From contig JANWZC010000003.1 of NCBI GenBank assembly GCA_025054975.1, positions 1 through 35,942 on the forward strand: DNA of 35,942 nucleotides. Direction: 5' to 3'. Origin of the DNA: Raineya sp. Lineage in GTDB: Bacteria; Bacteroidota; Bacteroidia; Cytophagales; Thermonemataceae. The notes beneath the pieces were generated by a model. The model was not told the DNA's origin. It ran no database searches and saw only the letters and a list, made by a program, of their open reading frames with translations. Positions within the stretch are counted from its first letter, which is position 1. The number at the start of each line of letters is the position of its first letter. Both the position numbers and the translations under genes were made by a program. Of the stretch, positions 15,804-24,547 are shown piece by piece.

Positions 15804-18800
15804 CTTCAGCAACGGAAGAAGCATTAGCATTATTTTCGTTTTCTTCATATTCCATTTTTTCAATTTTAGCCACTGATGAAATTTCATCATCTTTGTTGAG
15901 TGTAATGAGTTTTACGCCTTGTGTGGCACGCCCTTGTAAGCGTAAATCGCTTACGCGTATGCGTATGGTAATGCCCGACTTATTGATAATCATCAAATCA
16001 TCTTTGTCTGAAACTTCTTTGATAGCTACTAATTTACCTGTTTTTTCGGTAATATTCATAGCTTTTACTCCTTTGCCACCTCTTGCTGTAATTCTGTACT
16101 CCTCTACCTCCGACCTTTTGCCAAAACCTCTCTCTGAAACTACCAACAAATGTTGATTTTGACTTTGCACACATACCATACCAATTACGACATCATCAGG
16201 GTTATTTTCATCTAACCAGATTCCTTTTACTCCTGTGGCATTGCGTCCCATAGGGCGTACATCTTCCTCGTGAAAATGAATAGCTCTGCCCGACTTGGTT
16301 GCCATAATAATATGGTCGTTACCCGTAGTCATTCGGACTTCAATGAGTTTATCACCTTCGTTGATATTGATAGCATTGATACCCGTTGCTCTCGGACGCG
16401 AATAAGCCTCCAAAGTTGTTTTCTTGATAATTCCTTTCTCGGTACACATCACCAAGTAATGGTTGTTGATGTAGTCATCATCGTCCAAAGTTTCTACATT
16501 AATGACAGCTCTCACCTTATCGCCACTTTCAATTTGAATAAGATTCTGAATAGCACGACCTTGAGCAGTTTTGCTACCTTCGGGAATTTCATACACTTTT
16601 ATCCAAAAAACTTTACCGCTTTCTGTGAAAATGAGCAAATAGTTGTGGTTAGTGGCTACAAAAAGATGTTCGGTAAAATCATCTTCTCTGGTAGATACAC
16701 CTCGTGAGCCTACGCCTCCACGTCCCTGTACGCGATACTCTGAAAGTGGAGTACGTTTGATGTAGCCCTTATGTGAAATCGTAATAACTACCTGCTCATC
16801 GGCAATCATATCTTCCTCCTGAAATTCCTCTGCTGAGTACACAATTTCTGTTCTACGTTTATCGCCATAGCGTTCTTTGATTTCAAGCAGTTCTTGCTTG
16901 ATGATATTCATTCTGCGTTTTTCATTTATCAGAATGTTTTCTAAATCCGCAATAAGAGCCGTAATTTCTTGATTTTCAGCAATAATTTTTTCTCGCTCCA
17001 AACCTGTAAGGCGTTGCAAACGCATATCCAAAATGGCTTTGGCTTGCACTTCGGAAAGAGCAAAATTGTTTATCAAATCTGCTTTGGCAGTATCGGGGTC
17101 TTGGGAATTGCGTATAAGCGTAATGACAGCATCTAAATTATCCAAAGCAATCAGTAATCCTGCTAAAATGTGAGCCCTTTTTTGAGCCTCGTTCAAATCG
17201 TATTTGGTGCGGCGAATTACTACCTCGTGGCGATGTTCAACATAAAATTTAATAAGTTCTTTGAGGTTCAAAGTGGCTGGTCTTCCTTTTACGAGAGCAA
17301 CATTATTGACACTAAACGCTGTTTGCAACTGCGTGTATTTGAATAAGTTATTCAGCACTACGGCTGGAATAGCATCTTTTTTGAGTTCATATACAATGCG
17401 TAAGCCATCGCGGTCGGATTCGTCTCTAATGTCGGAAATTCCCTCAATTTTCTTTTCATTGACTAATTGAGCGGTTTTTTCAATCATTGCCGCCTTATTG
17501 ACCATATACGGAATTTCCGTAACTACAATCAAATCCTTGCCCGACTTGCTTTGCTCAAAATTCGCTTTGGCACGAATAATAATTCTGCCCCTTCCTGTTT
17601 TGTAAGCATTTTTCACGCCTTCATAGCCGTAAATAATGCCTCCTGTGGGGAAATCAGGAGCTAAAATGTACTTCATTAAATCGTTGATGGTAATGTCAGG
17701 GTTATCAATATATGCCAAAATGCCATCAACAACCTCTGAAAGATTATGTGGAGGCATATTAGTTGCCATACCTACCGCAATACCTGATGTTCCATTGATA
17801 AGCAAGTTAGGAATGCGAGCAGGCAATACCGTAGGTTCTGTGAGAGAATCATCAAAATTAGGTTGAAAATTGACAGTGTCTTTATTGATTTCGCCGATAA
17901 GTTCTTCGGCAATGCGTTGCAAACGAGCTTCGGTGTTGTGATTGATAAAACCATTTGCCACAAACGAATGGCAAGCACTATCTACTTTCACCGAATACAC
18001 AATTTCAGGTTCAGATTGTTTTTCGCAACTTGCTACCGTGGCATAATAATAACGTTTGGCTATTAGTTCCTGAAATAAAGTCTGCAAATAGGTGTTATTG
18101 AGAGCGGCAAGAATTTGCTCACTATAACGCTCAATTCTTTCATATCGGTCAAGATTATGTTTCTGCAAGAATTTCTTGGGAACATACTTGCGAATATACT
18201 CGGCAATATACGGAATGAAATCTCTGCTCAGAGCGTATTTTACAGGATTTTCTTGTTGTCTTTTACGTTCTTGTTCAAGGAGATGAGCTAATTTTTCGGC
18301 TTTTTGGGTGGCAAAATTGATATTTTCATAAAATAGCTGAATATTATGAAAACCACTAACGCTCAATTTGTACTCTTTTCTATTTTTTGAACGACTAATA
18401 CGACTCACCACTCCAAATTCCAAAAGTAAAACTTGTAACTGCTCTGCTAACGTGAGGCTTTGCGTACAATATTGCAAGCAAATAGTATTTTTTTCAAGCA
18501 AGGAAACACTGCCATCGCCTTCAAACAAGTATTGCAGAAATACTTTTTGGGCTTCTTTGGGGGCTTGCAGAACACAATCAGGAATTTGCTTTTGAGTAGA
18601 TTTTTGCCCCACTAATTGAGCAAAAAGTTCATCTTTGGCAAATTCTTGTGTATTTTGCACATCAAATTCGTAAATAACTTTCCCCGAAGGCAATCTTCTT
18701 TGATAGCTATAAAATCTTGAACCAATCAATTCTTGGTAAGCCTGCAAAAATTTTTCAAAATATTGCTTATCAGTATTGTTGAAGGTAACTCTTTTCTGCG

Positions 18801-19596
18801 ATACAGAGCCTTCGGCAATTAGGCAAGCCGCTACAATACTCCGATTGATTTGCTCAGCGGTAGCTTTTTCTGCGTAAATATTTGTTTGGCTTCTTTCTAT
18901 AACAATTTTATCCCCTGCTTGAACTTTGTCAAGGGTTTTCCAAACGAATATAGGTTTGCCTGAATTATCTTTACTGAATACAAGTACAGGGTGATTAGCT
19001 GAACCTTTGATTTTATAGCCTTCTTGCGTAATAAGTTGCCAAACAGGGTGATAACCTGAATTGAAAAATTTAGTTGCTTGATGTACTTTTTGATGCATAG
19101 AAAGCACTTTTACATCAATGGTTTGTTCGCTGTTGAGAGCAGAATTTTTGACCACATCTTGCAAGCGAATAAGTCCTAAATGTGTTTTGATAAGGGTATC
19201 TCCTGTAAGGCAATAACGCATAGCCGCTGGGCTATCTCCGTCAATAGAGCCAAAATTGCCTTGTCCATCTACTAATGGGTAGCGTAAAGACCATTCCTGA
19301 GCCATACGCACCATAGTTTCATAGACGGAAGAGTCGCCGTGAGGGTGATATTTACCTAAAATTTCTCCAACAATACGAGCCGATTTCTTATAGGGTTTGT
19401 TATGCAAAACGCCCAATTCCATCATTCCATACAAGACGCGTCTATGGACAGGTTTTAAGCCATCGCGTACATCGGGCAAGGCTCGCGAAACAATTACCGA
19501 CATAGAATAATCTATGTAAGCGGTTCGCATTTCGTCTTCAATATTGACAGGAAAGATATTGGAGGGGCTTTCAAGAGTTTTGTTATCGTCTAACAT
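15787..19596 (-). CDS. gyrA: DNA gyrase subunit A, interrupted by an in-frame intein
   Basis: GyrA carries the DNA breakage-reunion activity of gyrase, which with GyrB introduces negative supercoils. The frame encodes 1269 residues. Residues 1-128 are the N-extein ([32 protein letters not shown], then DSPAAMRY ending in catalytic Y128). Residues 129-554 are an intein. Residues 555-1269 resume exactly with [13 protein letters not shown], so the spliced protein would be 843 residues, a normal GyrA length. The C-terminal pinwheel carries a GyrA box-like [10 protein letters not shown], supporting gyrase rather than topoisomerase IV, and the protein ends in an acidic tail. gyrB is not adjacent. 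The stop overlaps the convergent AAA-ATPase gene by 17 bases. An upstream TAATTTAG is only a partial promoter match. Confidence 0.96.
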   Translation of the reverse strand: MLDDNKTLESPSNIFPVNIEDEMRTAYIDYSMSVIVSRALPDVRDGLKPVHRRVLYGMMELGVLHNKPYKKSARIVGEILGKYHPHGDSSVYETMVRMAQEWSLRYPLVDGQGNFGSIDGDSPAAMRYCLTGDTLIKTHLGLIRLQDVVKNSALNSEQTIDVKVLSMHQKVHQATKFFNSGYHPVWQLITQEGYKIKGSANHPVLVFSKDNSGKPIFVWKTLDKVQAGDKIVIERSQTNIYAEKATAEQINRSIVAACLIAEGSVSQKRVTFNNTDKQYFEKFLQAYQELIGSRFYSYQRRLPSGKVIYEFDVQNTQEFAKDELFAQLVGQKSTQKQIPDCVLQAPKEAQKVFLQYLFEGDGSVSLLEKNTICLQYCTQSLTLAEQLQVLLLEFGVVSRISRSKNRKEYKLSVSGFHNIQLFYENINFATQKAEKLAHLLEQERKRQQENPVKYALSRDFIPYIAEYIRKYVPKKFLQKHNLDRYERIERYSEQILAALNNTYLQTLFQELIAKRYYYATVASCEKQSEPEIVYSVKVDSACHSFVANGFINHNTEARLQRIAEELIGEINKDTVNFQPNFDDSLTEPTVLPARIPNLLINGTSGIAVGMATNMPPHNLSEVVDGILAYIDNPDITINDLMKYILAPDFPTGGIIYGYEGVKNAYKTGRGRIIIRAKANFEQSKSGKDLIVVTEIPYMVNKAAMIEKTAQLVNEKKIEGISDIRDESDRDGLRIVYELKKDAIPAVVLNNLFKYTQLQTAFSVNNVALVKGRPATLNLKELIKFYVEHRHEVVIRRTKYDLNEAQKRAHILAGLLIALDNLDAVITLIRNSQDPDTAKADLINNFALSEVQAKAILDMRLQRLTGLEREKIIAENQEITALIADLENILINEKRRMNIIKQELLEIKERYGDKRRTEIVYSAEEFQEEDMIADEQVVITISHKGYIKRTPLSEYRVQGRGGVGSRGVSTREDDFTEHLFVATNHNYLLIFTESGKVFWIKVYEIPEGSKTAQGRAIQNLIQIESGDKVRAVINVETLDDDDYINNHYLVMCTEKGIIKKTTLEAYSRPRATGINAININEGDKLIEVRMTTGNDHIIMATKSGRAIHFHEEDVRPMGRNATGVKGIWLDENNPDDVVIGMVCVQSQNQHLLVVSERGFGKRSEVEEYRITARGGKGVKAMNITEKTGKLVAIKEVSDKDDLMIINKSGITIRIRVSDLRLQGRATQGVKLITLNKDDEISSVAKIEKMEYEENENNANASSVAEVNSSE
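17935..19212 (-). mobile_element. GyrA intein with LAGLIDADG homing endonuclease domain (426 residues)
   Basis: The intein begins with Cys (host numbering C129, codon 19212-19210) immediately after gyrase catalytic Y128 and ends with His553-Asn554 (codons to 17935), followed by Thr555 as the +1 residue. Block A is CLTGDTLI; block B is [10 protein letters not shown] with H202; block F/G is [22 protein letters not shown]. The middle, about 245-510, holds two LAGLIDADG-like motifs, ACLIAEGSV (257-265) and [11 protein letters not shown] (354-364), both keeping an acidic residue before the last glycine (E262, D361). The splicing blocks and insertion point match mycobacterial GyrA inteins, including the Thr +1. 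All residues needed for splicing are present, and the endonuclease looks intact from its motifs (inference). Confidence 0.96.
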
Positions 19597-19711
19597 TTTT
19601 CAAAAATTTTATTTAGCCCGCTAAATTACAAAAAACCACCAAACCAAAAAAGCCAAATTCATTTATTTTCCCGAAAAATCATTCATTCAGGTTTTTGCTT
19701 GAATTATACTT

Positions 19712-20746
19712 TTATGGGTTTATGGTTGAATTGAACCACAATTTTTCTCCTTCTAAACGTAACTTTGCAGGAAAGTTATTTTCATAAATTTGCCCTGTGC
19801 CTAATCCTTGATGTCCTGTAATAGGCAAGGTTGCAGTCCATTGGGCAATGGCACTTAAACCGATACTGCTTTCCAAAGCCGAAGTTATCCACCAACCTAT
19901 TTGCCATTTTTGAGCAAGTTGTATCCATTGCTCGCATTCTGCAAAACCTCCCAGCAAAGCAGGCTTCAAAACAATAAATTGAGGACGAATAGTTTGCAAT
20001 AAATTTTCTTTTTGGTGTGAATTGCCAATCAGTTCTTCGTCTAATGCAATCGGAACAGGAGAGTTTTCACAGAGCCAAGCCAAAGTTTCAATCTGACGTG
20101 GAGCAATAGGTTGCTCAATGGAATGAATATGCAATTCAGCGAGTTTTTTGAGTTTTTCCAAAGCCTCTTGGGGCAAAAATGCACCATTGGCATCTACACG
20201 CAAAATCATTTCTTGTGGAGAAGGAAATTGCTTGCGAATTTGTCGTAAAATCTCTAATTCTGTTTCAAAATCCAAAGCACCAATTTTCATTTTTAGGCAT
20301 GTAAAACCTTTTTCAATTTTTTCTTGAATTTGCGAGAGCATCCACTCACGGCTTCCCATCCAAATTAAGCCGTTAATGGGAATGAATGTTTTGCCTTCGG
20401 TAAAGGGGCTTGGAAAAACAATGCCGTTGCCACCATTTTGTAAATCTTTCTCAGCAGTTTCCAAAGCAAAACGAATAGCAGGAAAATCATCTAAATCACT
20501 GACTTGCAAAGTGCGATTTTCGTATTTTTGCAAGATTTCTGTAAGTTTTACCTCTAAATCTGCTCTATCATCAAGGCTCAAACCTTTTAGTATATTCACT
20601 TCTCCAACGCCTTGTAAATCAGGGTTTTGAGCATCAAAAATGCGAATAAAGTAATTTTTCTTTTCCTTCAAAATACCTCTTGAAGTACCTGCTTCAAAAC
20701 GAAAACGAAGTGTATATGCTTCAAAAGTTGCACGTAAGTTTTGCAT
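19712..20746 (-). CDS. menC: o-Succinylbenzoate synthase (MenC), enolase superfamily
   Basis: MenC dehydrates SHCHC to o-succinylbenzoate in menaquinone synthesis, in the cytoplasm. The 344-residue protein shows the muconate-lactonizing-enzyme group layout: an N-terminal capping domain (about 1-115), then a TIM barrel with the KxK motif K152-M-K154, metal ligands D185 (DANG), E211 (EQP) and D236 (LDEE), and the general-base lysine K261 in LKPALLGG. Members of this fold also include dipeptide epimerases and N-succinylamino acid racemases. The MenC assignment rests on overall resemblance to Bacteroidota OSB synthases (FPSPFTEG, INGLIWMG) and is good but not certain. Other men genes are not adjacent. 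Its start lies within the promoter region of the divergent tpiA. Confidence 0.82.
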   Translation of the reverse strand: MQNLRATFEAYTLRFRFEAGTSRGILKEKKNYFIRIFDAQNPDLQGVGEVNILKGLSLDDRADLEVKLTEILQKYENRTLQVSDLDDFPAIRFALETAEKDLQNGGNGIVFPSPFTEGKTFIPINGLIWMGSREWMLSQIQEKIEKGFTCLKMKIGALDFETELEILRQIRKQFPSPQEMILRVDANGAFLPQEALEKLKKLAELHIHSIEQPIAPRQIETLAWLCENSPVPIALDEELIGNSHQKENLLQTIRPQFIVLKPALLGGFAECEQWIQLAQKWQIGWWITSALESSIGLSAIAQWTATLPITGHQGLGTGQIYENNFPAKLRLEGEKLWFNSTINP

Positions 20747-20772
20747 TTTCAGTTTTTTTTACATTAAATTTG
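20741..20772 (+). promoter_or_regulatory. Putative promoter of the tpiA operon
   Basis: TTG (20741-20743) is followed after 21 bases by TAAATTTG (20765-20772), a perfect TAnnTTTG -7 box. Predicted transcription start is near 20779, about 30 bases before the tpiA ATG. The TTG overlaps the first codons of the divergent menC. Confidence 0.5.
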
Positions 20773-20809
20773 AGCAAATTTCTATTTTTCACCTCAAAAT
20801 GAAAAAACA

Positions 20810-21571
20810 ATGCCACAAAAAATTGTAACCGCCAACTGGAAAATGAATTTGACCTTGCCCGAAGCCAATACCTTGATTTCCGAAGTTACCAACATTTTGA
20901 AAGATGAAAAACGAAATTCCGCAGAAGTAATTTTTGCTGTTCCGTTTGTGTATGTGCAATATTTCAGTAGTTTTCTGAAAGGACAACCTTTTGCTATTGC
21001 CGCACAAAACTGCTCCGAATACGAAAAAGGAGCATATACAGGTGAAATTTCAGCTCAAATGCTTGCTTCGGTGGGAGCAACTTGGGTGATTGTAGGACAT
21101 AGTGAAAGACGCTTGTATTACCACGAAACGTATCGTATTGTTGGTGAAAAGATACAAAGGGCTTTGGAAGCAGGCTTGAAAGTAATTTTCTGTTGTGGAG
21201 AAACTTTGGAAATTCGTGATAAAAATGAACATTTTGAATTTGTTAAAAATCAGTTGGAGGGCAGTTTAGCAGAAATTACAGCTGAACAAATGAAAAATAT
21301 CGTAATTGCCTATGAGCCTGTGTGGGCAATAGGAACAGGCAAAAATGCCACTCCCGAGCAAGCACAAGAAATGCATGCTGTTATTCGTAATTATTTGAAA
21401 CAAAAATTTGGCTCGCAAATTGCCCAAGATACAAGTATTTTGTACGGAGGTAGTGTGAATGCTCAAAATGCTAAAACTCTTTTTGCTTGCCAAGATGTAG
21501 ATGGCGGTTTGGTAGGAGGGGCTTCTCTGAAATCCCGAGAATTTGCTGAAATTGTGAAAAGCTATAATTAG
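20810..21571 (+). CDS. tpiA: Triosephosphate isomerase
   Basis: This TIM-barrel enzyme interconverts dihydroxyacetone phosphate and glyceraldehyde 3-phosphate in glycolysis and gluconeogenesis. At 253 residues it is of usual length. Catalytic residues are visible: N9 and K11 (ANWKMN), electrophilic H97 (VGHSERR) and base E169 (AYEPVWAIGTGK, start of the mobile loop); the phosphate-binding LYGGSVNAQNA lies near the C terminus. It heads a plus-strand run through yqeY, cvpA, prs, a glycosyltransferase and an acetyltransferase. A 7-bp repeat array starts at its stop codon. Confidence 0.97.
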   Translation: MPQKIVTANWKMNLTLPEANTLISEVTNILKDEKRNSAEVIFAVPFVYVQYFSSFLKGQPFAIAAQNCSEYEKGAYTGEISAQMLASVGATWVIVGHSERRLYYHETYRIVGEKIQRALEAGLKVIFCCGETLEIRDKNEHFEFVKNQLEGSLAEITAEQMKNIVIAYEPVWAIGTGKNATPEQAQEMHAVIRNYLKQKFGSQIAQDTSILYGGSVNAQNAKTLFACQDVDGGLVGGASLKSREFAEIVKSYN

Positions 21572-21605
21572 ACGCAAGACATAAGACGCAAGACGCAAGA
21601 CACAA
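21571..21605. repeat. Heptamer tandem array (GACGCAA type, five units) between tpiA and yqeY
   Basis: Units: GACGCAA, GACATAA, GACGCAA, GACGCAA, GACACAA. The array begins at the last base of the tpiA stop codon and ends 40 bases before the yqeY ATG. The unit differs from the TACTAAC arrays, but the 7-base period is the same. Confidence 0.85.
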
Positions 21606-21645
21606 ACTTTTGTTAAGAATTTACGAACCTAAAAAAAACAATTCT

Positions 21646-22095
21646 ATGACACTCAAAGAACGTATCAATGAAGACATCAAAGAAGCCATGAAAGCCAAAA
21701 ATCAGGCGGCACTAACGGCTCTGCGTGAATTGAAATCTATGATTTTGTTGGAAGAAACCAAAGAAGGCGGTACAGGCGTACTCACCGAATCCGATGAAAT
21801 AGCTATCATCAACAAGGCTTTGAAGCAGCGTAAGGAGTCTTATGAAATGTTTGCCTCGCAAGGCAGAACCGAACAAGCCGCTGAACAGCAAGCAGTTATT
21901 GCTGTTATGGAAAAATACTTGCCCAAACAACTTTCTCCCGAAGAAGCAGAGGCTCAAATCAAAGAAATCATTGCAAGTGTAGGAGCTACTTCTGCCAAAG
22001 ATATGGGCAAAGTGATGGGACAAGCTACAAAAATCCTTGCAGGTAAATTGGATAACAAAACCATTGCAGAAATTGTCAAAAAGTTGTTGAGTTAG
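21646..22095 (+). CDS. GatB/YqeY domain-containing protein
   Basis: A 149-residue YqeY-like protein, related to the C-terminal helical domain of GatB, the amidotransferase that makes Gln-tRNA or Asn-tRNA. Standalone YqeY proteins are widespread but their exact role is not established. Recognisable features are MTLKERINEDIKEAMKAKNQAALTALRELKS at the N terminus, the AEQQAVIAVMEKYLPKQLSPEE segment and the terminal KDMGKVMGQATKILAGKLDNKTI. The ATG at 21646 is chosen over an upstream TTG at 21610, because family members begin at this methionine. The next gene starts 24 bases after its stop. Confidence 0.9.
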   Translation: MTLKERINEDIKEAMKAKNQAALTALRELKSMILLEETKEGGTGVLTESDEIAIINKALKQRKESYEMFASQGRTEQAAEQQAVIAVMEKYLPKQLSPEEAEAQIKEIIASVGATSAKDMGKVMGQATKILAGKLDNKTIAEIVKKLLS

Positions 22096-22119
22096 AGTGA
22101 GGGCTTAACAATTTAGTCT

Positions 22120-22695
22120 ATGAATAGTCTTGACCTTTTCATATTGATACCTATTTTGTGGGGGGCTCACAAAGGCTACCAATCAGGCTTGTTGATGAAT
22201 ACTCTTTCGTTTATTTCGTTTGTAGTTGCCATTATTTTGGGCTTTAAGTTTTGGGTAGTCGCCTTGAAAATCTTAAAGCCCCTTATGGGAGATATGTCGG
22301 AAAGTGTAATGCCTTATGTAGCTTTTGTGGCTACATTTGCTTTATTTTTCTTTCTTGCCAATCGGTTTGCACGCTACCTGAAAAAAACCATAGATACTAC
22401 GCTTTTAGGGAGTTTTGATAATCTTTTGGGAGCGTGTTTGGGAGGCTTGAAGTTTGCTTTCATTGTAAGTCTTTTTCTGATGATTTTTCACAAAATTGCT
22501 AACGAAACCACTTCCAACAAAGAACTCTTACAAGGCAGTTTGCTTTATCCTGTGGTAGAGCCGCTTGCTCCGTATGCAGTGAAAAATATTTCGTCTATTG
22601 TAGCCTTTGGAGAAGATATTATCAAGGAAGCGAAAGATATTATCAACGAAAAGCCGAAAAATACCCAAGAAAACAAAAAAACTCAAATCAAATAA
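22120..22695 (+). CDS. CvpA family inner-membrane protein
   Basis: A 191-residue integral membrane protein with four hydrophobic segments (about 5-45 as two helices, 65-85, 103-125) and a charged cytoplasmic-looking tail from about 160. It begins with MNSLDLFILIPILWGAHKGYQSGLL, the family hallmark of an aspartate followed by a glycine-rich helix hairpin. E. coli CvpA is needed for colicin V production and envelope stress tolerance; the role in Bacteroidota is unknown. Its stop overlaps the prs start by one base (TAATG), so the two are translationally coupled. Confidence 0.87.
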   Translation: MNSLDLFILIPILWGAHKGYQSGLLMNTLSFISFVVAIILGFKFWVVALKILKPLMGDMSESVMPYVAFVATFALFFFLANRFARYLKKTIDTTLLGSFDNLLGACLGGLKFAFIVSLFLMIFHKIANETTSNKELLQGSLLYPVVEPLAPYAVKNISSIVAFGEDIIKEAKDIINEKPKNTQENKKTQIK

Positions 22696-23618
22696 TGGCA
22701 GAACCTTTGCTGTTTTCTATTCAATCTTATTTGTATTTGCAAGAAAAACTTTTGCAACTTGGCGATTTTCGTAAAGGTGAAGTAGAAGTTAAAACCTTTC
22801 CTGATGGAGAACGTTATCAACGCATACTCAATAATGTAGAGGGCGAACACGTAATTCTTTTAGGCGGAACACCCACCGATACCGACACACTGGAACTTTA
22901 TGATTTGGCTTCGGCAATTAGTATGTATGGAGCAAAAAATTTGACGATTGTCGTACCTTATTTTGGCTATTCCACTATGGAACGAGCCGTAAAAAAAGGT
23001 GAAGTTGTTACGGCTAAAACCCGAGCCAAATTACTTTCAGCTATTCCCAAAATAGGTAGCCGAATTACTTTTGTACTTATGGATTTGCATACCGAAGGCT
23101 TGCCTCATTACTTTGAAGGAGATGTGCAAGCAGTGCATTTGTATTGCAAGGAAGTAATTATGCAGGCTTGCAGGGAAATGGCAGGTACAGACTTCATTTT
23201 AGCCTGTACTGATGCAGGTAGAGCCAAATGGGTAGAATCGCTTGCCAATGATATGGGTGTGCTTGCGGCTTTTGTATTCAAAAGGAGAGTAAGCGGCGAG
23301 GAAACCATTGTTACAGGTATTAGTGCAGATGTTGCAGGCAAAAATGTAATCATCTACGACGATATGATACGCACAGGCGGTTCGCTTATCAATGCTGCCA
23401 AATCTTACAAAGAAGCAGGTGCAAACCGCATCTTTGCTATCACTACACACGGACTTTTCTCTAACAATGCTCTACAAAGATTACAACAAAGCCAACTTTT
23501 TGAAAAAATCTATTGCACCGATACACATCCTAATAGTCAAAAAGAAAATGCCAATTCGTTTTTAGTGGTGAAAAGCGTAGCAGAAATCATCAAGAAAAGA
23601 ATTTTTTCAAATTCATGA
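22695..23618 (+). CDS. prs: Ribose-phosphate pyrophosphokinase, divergent (class II-like)
   Basis: The enzyme makes PRPP from ribose 5-phosphate and ATP for nucleotide, His, Trp and NAD synthesis. The 307-residue protein has two phosphoribosyltransferase-like domains: TFPDGERY (34-41) as the ATP-loop region, DLHTEG with the metal-binding His, the catalytic KRR (flexible loop), and the PRPP-binding motif VIIYDDMIRTGGSL. Several classical positions differ: FGYARQDR is replaced by FGYSTMERA, losing an ATP-binding arginine, and THPIFS is THGLFS. These features recall plant class II PRPP synthases, which are phosphate-independent and use other NTPs (recalled from literature, not aligned). It overlaps both neighbours by 1 and 4 bases. 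Another, classical prs may exist elsewhere. Confidence 0.85.
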   Translation: MAEPLLFSIQSYLYLQEKLLQLGDFRKGEVEVKTFPDGERYQRILNNVEGEHVILLGGTPTDTDTLELYDLASAISMYGAKNLTIVVPYFGYSTMERAVKKGEVVTAKTRAKLLSAIPKIGSRITFVLMDLHTEGLPHYFEGDVQAVHLYCKEVIMQACREMAGTDFILACTDAGRAKWVESLANDMGVLAAFVFKRRVSGEETIVTGISADVAGKNVIIYDDMIRTGGSLINAAKSYKEAGANRIFAITTHGLFSNNALQRLQQSQLFEKIYCTDTHPNSQKENANSFLVVKSVAEIIKKRIFSNS

Positions 23619-24547
23619 AGCCTCATATTTCCGTAGTTGTGCCTGTGTATAAGTCGGAAGGAACTTTAATTGCTTTGGTGGAAAGATTGCAGACAAGTCT
23701 GACCCCAATCACTCCTGCTTTTGAAATTATCCTGATAGAAGACGGCAGTACAGGCAAAGACTGGGAAGTTATATGGCAAATTTGTCAAAAAAACTCACAG
23801 GTGAAGGCTATCAAATTGAGCCGTAATTTCGGACAACATCAAGCCATTACCGCAGGATTAGACCTTGCACAAGGCGAATGGATTGTCGTAATGGATTGCG
23901 ACCTGCAAGACATGCCCGAAGAAATTCCTGCACTCTATCAAAAAGCCCAAGAAGGTTATGATGTAGTATTAGCCTCTCGGCAGGTTCGGCAAGATAATTT
24001 TTTCAAAAAGTTTTATTCCAAAGCATTTTACTACGTGCTTTTTGTGCTTACAGGAGTGAGGTACAATTTCACTACGGCAAATTTTGGTATTTATCATGCC
24101 AAAGTAATAGAAGCCATTAGACAAATGCGAGAAAGCAGTCGTTTTTTGCCTACTATGGTGCAATGGGTAGGCTTTCGGCAAACTGCTATTCCTGTAAAAC
24201 ACGCTGAAAGTCAGAACTCCAAAAGTTCTTACAATTTCCTTAAAAGAATGAATTTAGCTTTGGACATCTTGCTTTCCTACTCCGATAAACCTATTCGTCT
24301 GATAATTGCCTTTGGTTTAATGGTGGCTCTGCTTTCTTTGGGAGTGATAACCGTATATTTGGTCAAATATTTTTTAGGGCAAATCAAAGTTTTAGGCTAT
24401 GCCAGCCTGATACTTTCTATTTGGTTTCTTTCGGGAGTAATTATTGTTACTTTGGGTGTAGTGGGGCTATATGTAGGAAAAACATTTGAAAATGTCCGAA
24501 AACGTCCTATTTACATCATTGAGCAAAAACTTAATTTTAATGATTAA
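23615..24547 (+). CDS. Family 2 glycosyltransferase with C-terminal membrane hairpin (GtrB/ArnC/DPM1 type)
   Basis: A 310-residue GT-A fold transferase: ISVVVPVYKSEGTL (5-18), nucleotide-binding EDGS (42-45), RNFGQHQAITAGLDLA, and the DxD-containing DCDLQD (94-99). Two C-terminal hydrophobic helices (about 227-250 and 260-287) anchor it in the inner membrane. Enzymes of this shape transfer a sugar from a nucleotide donor to undecaprenyl phosphate on the cytoplasmic face; the lipid-linked sugar is later used by GT-C transferases, one of which may be the convergent membrane protein at 25247. The sugar is not predictable. Its ATG overlaps the prs stop (ATGA), and its own stop overlaps the next start by eight bases. 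Confidence 0.88.
   Translation: MKPHISVVVPVYKSEGTLIALVERLQTSLTPITPAFEIILIEDGSTGKDWEVIWQICQKNSQVKAIKLSRNFGQHQAITAGLDLAQGEWIVVMDCDLQDMPEEIPALYQKAQEGYDVVLASRQVRQDNFFKKFYSKAFYYVLFVLTGVRYNFTTANFGIYHAKVIEAIRQMRESSRFLPTMVQWVGFRQTAIPVKHAESQNSKSSYNFLKRMNLALDILLSYSDKPIRLIIAFGLMVALLSLGVITVYLVKYFLGQIKVLGYASLILSIWFLSGVIIVTLGVVGLYVGKTFENVRKRPIYIIEQKLNFND

Noticed and set aside
17935-19212. Group I intron or insertion sequence in gyrA
   Set aside because: The frame stays open across the whole insert and it has protein-splicing motifs at both ends, so it is removed as protein rather than RNA or DNA.
22695-23618. Non-enzymatic PRPP-synthetase-associated protein
   Set aside because: The PRPP-binding motif DDMIRTGGSL, the KRR loop and the metal-binding histidine are kept, so an active enzyme is more likely.
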